A DNA stretch of 43,949 bases from Microcaldota archaeon (lineage in GTDB: Archaea > Micrarchaeota > Micrarchaeia > Micrarchaeales > Micrarchaeaceae). This document shows, piece after piece, positions 40,093 through 43,949 of this stretch. Made by a program: the position numbers and the translations under genes. The notes below the pieces were generated by a model that saw only the letters and a list, made by a program, of their open reading frames with translations, did no database searches and was not told where the DNA came from. Each line of letters begins with the position of its first letter. Positions within the stretch are counted from its first letter, which is position 1. The stretch covers positions 1-43,949 of the forward strand of contig JAJYYC010000007.1 of the NCBI GenBank assembly GCA_021801385.1, given 5' to 3'.

Positions 40093-40818
40093 ATGATGAC
40101 TAGTGAGGAGGCGGCCGCATTGGACCCTGAGCGAGTGCTCAATCTCAATGAGCTAGTCAAGATAGCCACATGGAGGGAACTCCTGCTCGAGCTTGTTGAA
40201 AGCAAGCGCATAGATCCGTGGGACATCGATATCACGCTGATGGCAAGAGAGTATGTCAATGCGGTAAAGCAGATGCAGCTGGTAGACCTGAGGGTTCCTG
40301 CGAACATCATACTCGCCGCATCGATACTGCTGAGGCTTAAGAGCGACAGCATACCAATATTCCAGCAGATAGAGGAGCCAGAACCGGATGGAGTTCACGA
40401 GGCAAGAATAAGGCCTGAGACAGGGGAATTAGTACCAAGGCTCAGGATACAGCCGCACAGGAGAATATCGCTAAGCGAGCTCATGTCAGCGCTTGATGAA
40501 GTAATAAAGATAGGTGAAAAACGGGAGCTGCATGACGCAGAAATCACCATGCCGATCACCATAGAGGTGGAAAAAGACGACATTGACAAGAAGATCGATG
40601 ATGCCCATAAGATCATCCTCAAAGATGTAGACTCAGAAGGTGTTGTTAGGTACAGCGCACTTGCAAGGTACTTCGCTTCGCCGCATGATGCTGTGCTCAA
40701 CATGTTCATACCGATGCTGTTCCTCGCACATAAGAAAATACTTCAGATAAGACAGGACGAATTTTTTGGGGAGATATTCTTGATACTTGAAGAAAAAAGT
40801 GGTGCTTCAGTTGGCTGA
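40093..40818 (+). CDS. scpA: Segregation and condensation protein A (kleisin)
   Basis: 241 residues. The N-terminal domain (LNLNELVKIATWRELLLELVESKRIDPWDIDITLMAREYVNAVKQM) matches the ScpA signature, with IDPWDIDI and the following helix AANIILAASILLRLKSDSI. The middle is a charged linker and a helical piece. The C-terminal winged helix (EGVVRYSALARYFASPHDAVLNMFIPMLFLAHKKILQIRQDEFFGEI) binds the SMC head. With ScpB it bridges SMC dimers for chromosome compaction. An SMC gene is not in the window. It overlaps the next gene by 32 bases. Confidence 0.94.
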   Translation: MMTSEEAAALDPERVLNLNELVKIATWRELLLELVESKRIDPWDIDITLMAREYVNAVKQMQLVDLRVPANIILAASILLRLKSDSIPIFQQIEEPEPDGVHEARIRPETGELVPRLRIQPHRRISLSELMSALDEVIKIGEKRELHDAEITMPITIEVEKDDIDKKIDDAHKIILKDVDSEGVVRYSALARYFASPHDAVLNMFIPMLFLAHKKILQIRQDEFFGEIFLILEEKSGASVG

Positions 40819-41269
40819 TGATGAATACAAAAAGATCGCGGAAGCCGCACTCTTCGTTTCAGGTAGATCAATGACAGATGCGGAGCTTGCCAAGGTGTTG
40901 GGGATAGGATCCATAGGGTATGTAAAAAACCTGATGGATACATTTGCCAAGGAATACAATAGCCGCAACTCCTCCCTTGAGATAAAGAAAGATGGGGAAT
41001 CATACTCGATAGGAGTAAGGCATGAATATACCGCAAAGGTGGCGGTTCTCGCTGGAGCGCCAGACATATCGCACCCTTCGCTAAGAATGCTCGCTTATAT
41101 AAGCAAGAATGAACCTGTGATGCAGTCTGCTCTGGTGAAAGCGTTCGGAAGCTCGACATATGAGCACATGAAAGAGCTTTCAGAAAAGGGTTTTGTTTTA
41201 GCCACAAAGACGGGAAGGACGAAAAAAATAGAGACTACACAGAAATTCAGAGAGTATTTCGAGCTATAG
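40787..41269 (+). CDS. scpB: Segregation and condensation protein B
   Basis: 160 residues from TTG 40787, or GTG 40799; no ATG is available near the start. It has the ScpB layout of two winged-helix domains: residues about 12-75 (DDEYKKIAEAALFVSGRSMTD, LAKVLGIGSIGYVKNLMDTF) and 90-155 (LRMLAYISKNEPVMQSALVKAFGSSTYEHMKELSEKGFVLATKTGRT), where the phrase ALVKAFGSSTYEHMKELSEKGF is typical. The 32-base overlap with scpA suggests translational coupling. Its end overlaps the convergent protease gene by six bases. Confidence 0.9.
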   Translation: MKKKVVLQLADDEYKKIAEAALFVSGRSMTDAELAKVLGIGSIGYVKNLMDTFAKEYNSRNSSLEIKKDGESYSIGVRHEYTAKVAVLAGAPDISHPSLRMLAYISKNEPVMQSALVKAFGSSTYEHMKELSEKGFVLATKTGRTKKIETTQKFREYFEL

Positions 41270-41932
41270 CCGCTTACCCGATACAACAACAAGATCGTTG
41301 TCGGTGCCGGTCGAATTCCATGCCTCTAAAAAGAGATGTTTTGGGATCCGAAGGTTCGGCTTCGGATAGATAGGGCCAGAGTCATGGAAATAGATGTTTT
41401 CTTCGTCAAATCCTGTTATGACCCCAATGTGTCCGGAATAGGTGCGGTTGCGCTGTTTTATTTTATTCCAATCGAGCAGTGCGAGCACCAGATGGCCATC
41501 GCTCACCTCGCTGCATATCTCAGAGAGCGTTGGTACCGTGGTCTCATATAGGCCAGAACGCATTAATTTTTTAACAGAATCCTTTAGAACAGGAATATCA
41601 GTAAGCCTTATAATATTTTCAGCGTCTGCGCCATAATTTCTTCGGATGAACTCTTCCCCTTTTAGCAACTGCGCAGGATCAGTTTTTGTATAATACATAA
41701 CGCTTAGGCCCATATTATGGAGCACAGGAATTATTTGCGGCGTCCATGTCTGATGGCCGAAGGTCCTGCCGGTCATCTTGTCAAGATTATCCGCAGGAAC
41801 CTCATATGCGAGGAAGTATTTTATTACTGATTGCATAGCAGTCTGAAAGCACCGATTGCCATCAGCAGATGTGTTTTGATAGAAAGGCACCTGCAACATG
41901 ACTTTGTTCGGTTTTGTTTTGATAGTTTGCAT
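41264..41932 (-). CDS. C39-like papain-fold peptidase
   Basis: 222 residues from ATG 41932, chosen because CTATAATTTG lies about 27 bp upstream (leaderless); the open frame includes 13 codons more. It has the C39/papain-fold order: Cys28 in VPFYQNTSADGNRCFQTAM (replacing the usual C-G-x-A), a middle helical region with FGHQTWTPQIIPVLHNMGLSV, then the His in SGHIGVITGFDEENIYFHDSG and the following Asp. It is like the stand-alone cysteine proteases that cut double-Gly leaders or other peptides; the natural substrate is unknown. There is no membrane anchor. It is convergent with scpB. Confidence 0.78.
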   Translation of the reverse strand: MQTIKTKPNKVMLQVPFYQNTSADGNRCFQTAMQSVIKYFLAYEVPADNLDKMTGRTFGHQTWTPQIIPVLHNMGLSVMYYTKTDPAQLLKGEEFIRRNYGADAENIIRLTDIPVLKDSVKKLMRSGLYETTVPTLSEICSEVSDGHLVLALLDWNKIKQRNRTYSGHIGVITGFDEENIYFHDSGPIYPKPNLRIPKHLFLEAWNSTGTDNDLVVVSGKRL

Positions 41933-42006
41933 TTGACAACCAGATGTTTTCAAATTATAGATGCAGAACAAACAGCTTTAAACCATAACGAGAAATATGA
42001 TGTCAG

Positions 42007-42078
42007 GGGCCTATAGTCGAATGGTAAGACGTCCGCTTCACACGCGGGAGACCGGGAGTCCGATTCTCCCTGGGCCCA
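42007..42078 (+). tRNA. tRNA-Val(CAC)
   Basis: 72 nt. Acceptor GGGCCTA/TGGGCCC pairs with one T-G; discriminator A. Anticodon stem TCCGC/GCGGG with loop TTCACAC gives anticodon CAC (Val, GTG). T stem GGGAG/CTCCC is perfect, but the T loop is TCCGATT: position 55, nearly always T (pseudouridine), is C. D arm keeps AGTC and the GG of the loop. No intron, no encoded CCA. Confidence 0.92.
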
Positions 42079-42130
42079 TTTCTGCTCAGGTTAAGCGAAG
42101 GCACAAAAATCAGAGCAATTAACTTATCAT

Positions 42131-43949
42131 TCAAGAGGATGGTTTCTTTGCGCTCTTGGTGCTTTTGCCTTTGCTCTGTTTTCCAGACTTTGTAGTGGCA
42201 TTAGATTTTGAATCGTTCGCATCGCCCGAACCAGTATCTTTTCCTTGTTTGGGGTTCTGCTCAAGCTGGCCTTCAGGTTCAGCTCCGCCCTCTTTTTCAG
42301 ACCCGGATGGAGCAGTATTGCTTAAATCTGCTGCTAAGCTAGCTTCTGCAGCCCCATCCATATCAGAATCTGAAGGCTCAGAATTTGCTACAGAACCTGC
42401 AGCCATACCTGCACCTGCGGTTTCAGCATCAGAAATAGCGCTATCAGCCGCAGTCTTCTTACGCCGTTTGGAGATTATGTAAAGTATCAGCAGTATTAGA
42501 ATTATGATTAGGAGCAATATGAGTATTATGAAGAGGTTTCTGCTTGTTGCTGGATGAACAGATGCAGGTGGGGCGATCTTATTGCTTGTCGTAGATGCTG
42601 TTGTGTTGCCAGGAAGGACTGTGGTTGTCGATATCGTTGTTGTTGCAATTGTTGTCGGCTTTCCTACAGTTATAGTTGATCCTCCAGTATTTGATACTGT
42701 AAACTTTACTGTTGTTGTTGGATTATGCCCACCATTTGATATTGTTGTTGTAGGTGGTATACCTCCTGTAAAGACTCCACCGCCGCCACCCCCTCCGCCG
42801 CCACTAGAGACTGTTGTAGTAGAGGTAGTTCCCCCAACATTTAGGGTTACATCGCTTGTTGCTGTTAGGCCAACAGAATCAGTAATAGTCACTTTATATT
42901 CAAAGGCACCGTTTTGAGTGCCTATTAATTCTATGCTTTGAGAATTTTCAGGCATCTTATATCCGCCTGTTACGTTATACCATGAATAGCTGATTGTCCC
43001 TGTTCCGCCCGATGCCATTGCGGTAAAGTATGCGGGCTGGCCTAGCACCACATCGCTCGTCTGTGGAACAACATAAACAGTTGGGTCTGGATTTACTATT
43101 ATATTACCTGTAGTCTCCTTTATTGAATCCATGCCGTCGTTTGCGTCCACGCTAAATGAACAATCTTGGGTAGACGATGTTGGAGTATAAATAAACGATG
43201 GGGTGTTTGCAGAGCTAAAGCCAGGACAACTACCTACAGCGCTCCAATCATAAACGAAGTTACCGGTTCCGCCATTGACTGAAACACCAACATTTGTACT
43301 CTGGCCGACGTCAATTTCATTCGCTGAAACCCCGCTGGATGGAACTATAGAAAGGATTGAAAGCGGCTTGTTAGTTGCTACAAATAGAGGATTTGATGTA
43401 AGAGTGGATTGTGGATTAGAGCTGTCTGTAACAACTGCGCAATAGTAGCTGCTTGAAGTTTGAACCGGTGAGGGATATGAAACAGTATTGCTGTTTACAG
43501 GGTAATTTACATAGAATGCTCCGGCAGATGAAGGGCATGTTGATGTTCCGGATTGGTATAATGATATCTTATAAGGCGCTGTGCCACCAGCTATATTGAC
43601 GGTGATTATGCTGTTGAACCCAGAATCAAGATTTGGAGGCGTAGATGAAATTGTTATTGAGTCTATATGACTAGGTGTTACAGTAGTTGATGTTGATGAG
43701 GATGATGTTGATGATGTTGATGATGTCGATGAAGAGGTTGATGAAGATGAAGATGAAGATGAGGAGGATGAGGAGGATGATGAAGAGGATGAGGATGATG
43801 ATGTCGATGAAGAGGTTGATGAAGATGAAGATGTTGACGTCGAAGATGATGTGGATGATGATGTGGAAGTTGTGGTGACAGGGCTAACAGTTACAGATAC
43901 AGGTTCTGATACAACTGAATCACCATTTTTATCATAGCCCACTATTTCG
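42131..43949 (-). CDS. Ser/Thr-rich cell-surface protein, 5' partial
   Basis: The frame is open to the window edge, so the start is missing; the visible part is about 605 residues. In order from the N-terminal side: an Ig-like end (GYDKNGDSVVSEPVSVTV), a Ser/Thr tract of about 65 residues, three Ig/PKD-like domains with Gly-rich connections (GGTAPYKISLY, GGTGNFVYDWSAVG, GGTGTISYSWYNVTG), a poly-Gly piece (SGGGGGGGGGVFTGG), a Thr-rich stalk, then a single membrane helix (RNLFIILILLLIIILILLILY) followed by a Ser, Ala, Asp and Lys-rich cytosolic tail. This is an anchored, probably heavily glycosylated surface protein, like S-layer or adhesion proteins. The Ser/Thr tract is coded by near-repeated TCx/ACx codons. 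Confidence 0.82.
   Translation of the reverse strand, partial: EIVGYDKNGDSVVSEPVSVTVSPVTTTSTSSSTSSSTSTSSSSSTSSSTSSSSSSSSSSSSSSSSSSSSSTSSSTSSTSSTSSSSTSTTVTPSHIDSITISSTPPNLDSGFNSIITVNIAGGTAPYKISLYQSGTSTCPSSAGAFYVNYPVNSNTVSYPSPVQTSSSYYCAVVTDSSNPQSTLTSNPLFVATNKPLSILSIVPSSGVSANEIDVGQSTNVGVSVNGGTGNFVYDWSAVGSCPGFSSANTPSFIYTPTSSTQDCSFSVDANDGMDSIKETTGNIIVNPDPTVYVVPQTSDVVLGQPAYFTAMASGGTGTISYSWYNVTGGYKMPENSQSIELIGTQNGAFEYKVTITDSVGLTATSDVTLNVGGTTSTTTVSSGGGGGGGGGVFTGGIPPTTTISNGGHNPTTTVKFTVSNTGGSTITVGKPTTIATTTISTTTVLPGNTTASTTSNKIAPPASVHPATSRNLFIILILLLIIILILLILYIISKRRKKTAADSAISDAETAGAGMAAGSVANSEPSDSDMDGAAEASLAADLSNTAPSGSEKEGGAEPEGQLEQNPKQGKDTGSGDANDSKSNATTKSGKQSKGKSTKSAKKPSS
43687..43878 (-). repeat. Ser/Thr codon microsatellite tract
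   Basis: About 190 bp of near-repeated trinucleotides (TCA, TCT, TCC, ACx on the coding strand; GATGAT-like on the plus strand) encoding roughly 65 Ser and Thr residues. Such tracts can gain or lose units by slippage, so its length may vary between strains. The opposite-strand Met-rich frame across it is not a gene. Confidence 0.8.

Noticed and set aside
43687-43878. Met-rich plus-strand ORF
   Set aside because: It is the antisense of the Ser/Thr trinucleotide tract.
1-43949. CRISPR array, rRNA, IS transposase
   Set aside because: None seen; the 102-bp repeats at 31 kb are inside a coding frame and not spaced like CRISPR repeats.

Overview
The window is archaeal chromosome and most resembles a small-genome acidophilic lineage of the ARMAN/Micrarchaeota type. 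The evidence is a set of archaeal information-processing genes: an RFC small subunit, a Dpo4/Dbh-type Y-family polymerase, an archaeal ATP-dependent DNA ligase, an Sm-like protein, ScpA/ScpB, and archaeal-type AspRS and IleRS. TATA boxes lie about 25-30 nt upstream of many start codons, so many messages look leaderless, and one tRNA carries a bulge-helix-bulge intron at a non-canonical position. The lineage call is an inference; no rRNA is present to confirm it.

Layout. 1-2.8 kb: the end of a coiled-coil protein, a decayed asparaginyl-tRNA synthetase remnant, and an intact aspartyl-tRNA synthetase. 2.8-6.0 kb: an AT-rich island ending at a tRNA-Pro gene, bounded by 24-bp direct repeats and about 40-bp inverted repeats. 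It holds three genes: a DUF5677-like protein with a possible +1 frameshift, a Rossmann/methyltransferase-like protein, and a soluble Sec11-like serine peptidase. 6.1-12.8 kb: RFC-S, a nucleoside phosphorylase, a methyltransferase, a peroxiredoxin, an M28 peptidase and a PIF1-type helicase. 12.8-15.5 kb: a ribbon-helix-helix regulator divergent from a small protein plus a CysD/CysN ATP-sulfurylase-like pair. 15.5-25.7 kb: a GT-C-like membrane glycosyltransferase, a MEMO protein, DNA polymerase IV, an ABC exporter, an ACT-domain protein, a GCS2-type ligase with a class I amidotransferase, thioredoxin reductase and a winged-helix regulator. 25.8-30.6 kb: DNA ligase coupled to a large membrane-anchored beta-helix surface protein. 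30.6-36.6 kb: tRNA-Thr, a 34-residue-repeat protein, a Nudix hydrolase, an aquaporin, a lipoprotein-like protein, intron-containing tRNA-Ala next to an Sm-like gene, a PH/zinc-ribbon protein, a SIMPL protein and a membrane-embedded single-HKD protein. 36.6-44 kb: IleRS with a small zinc finger, ScpA-ScpB, a C39-like protease, tRNA-Val and a Ser/Thr-rich surface protein running off the window.

Connections. Peroxiredoxin and thioredoxin reductase fit one thiol-redox system. Polymerase IV, ligase, the PIF1 helicase, RFC and ScpAB are replication, repair and chromosome functions. The beta-helix and Ser/Thr-rich proteins, the glycosyltransferase and the SIMPL protein suggest investment in the cell surface. 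The best candidates for something undescribed are the repeat-bounded three-gene island at tRNA-Pro and the RHH/small-protein/CysDN locus. No CRISPR array, recognisable transposase or integrase, or rRNA was seen.
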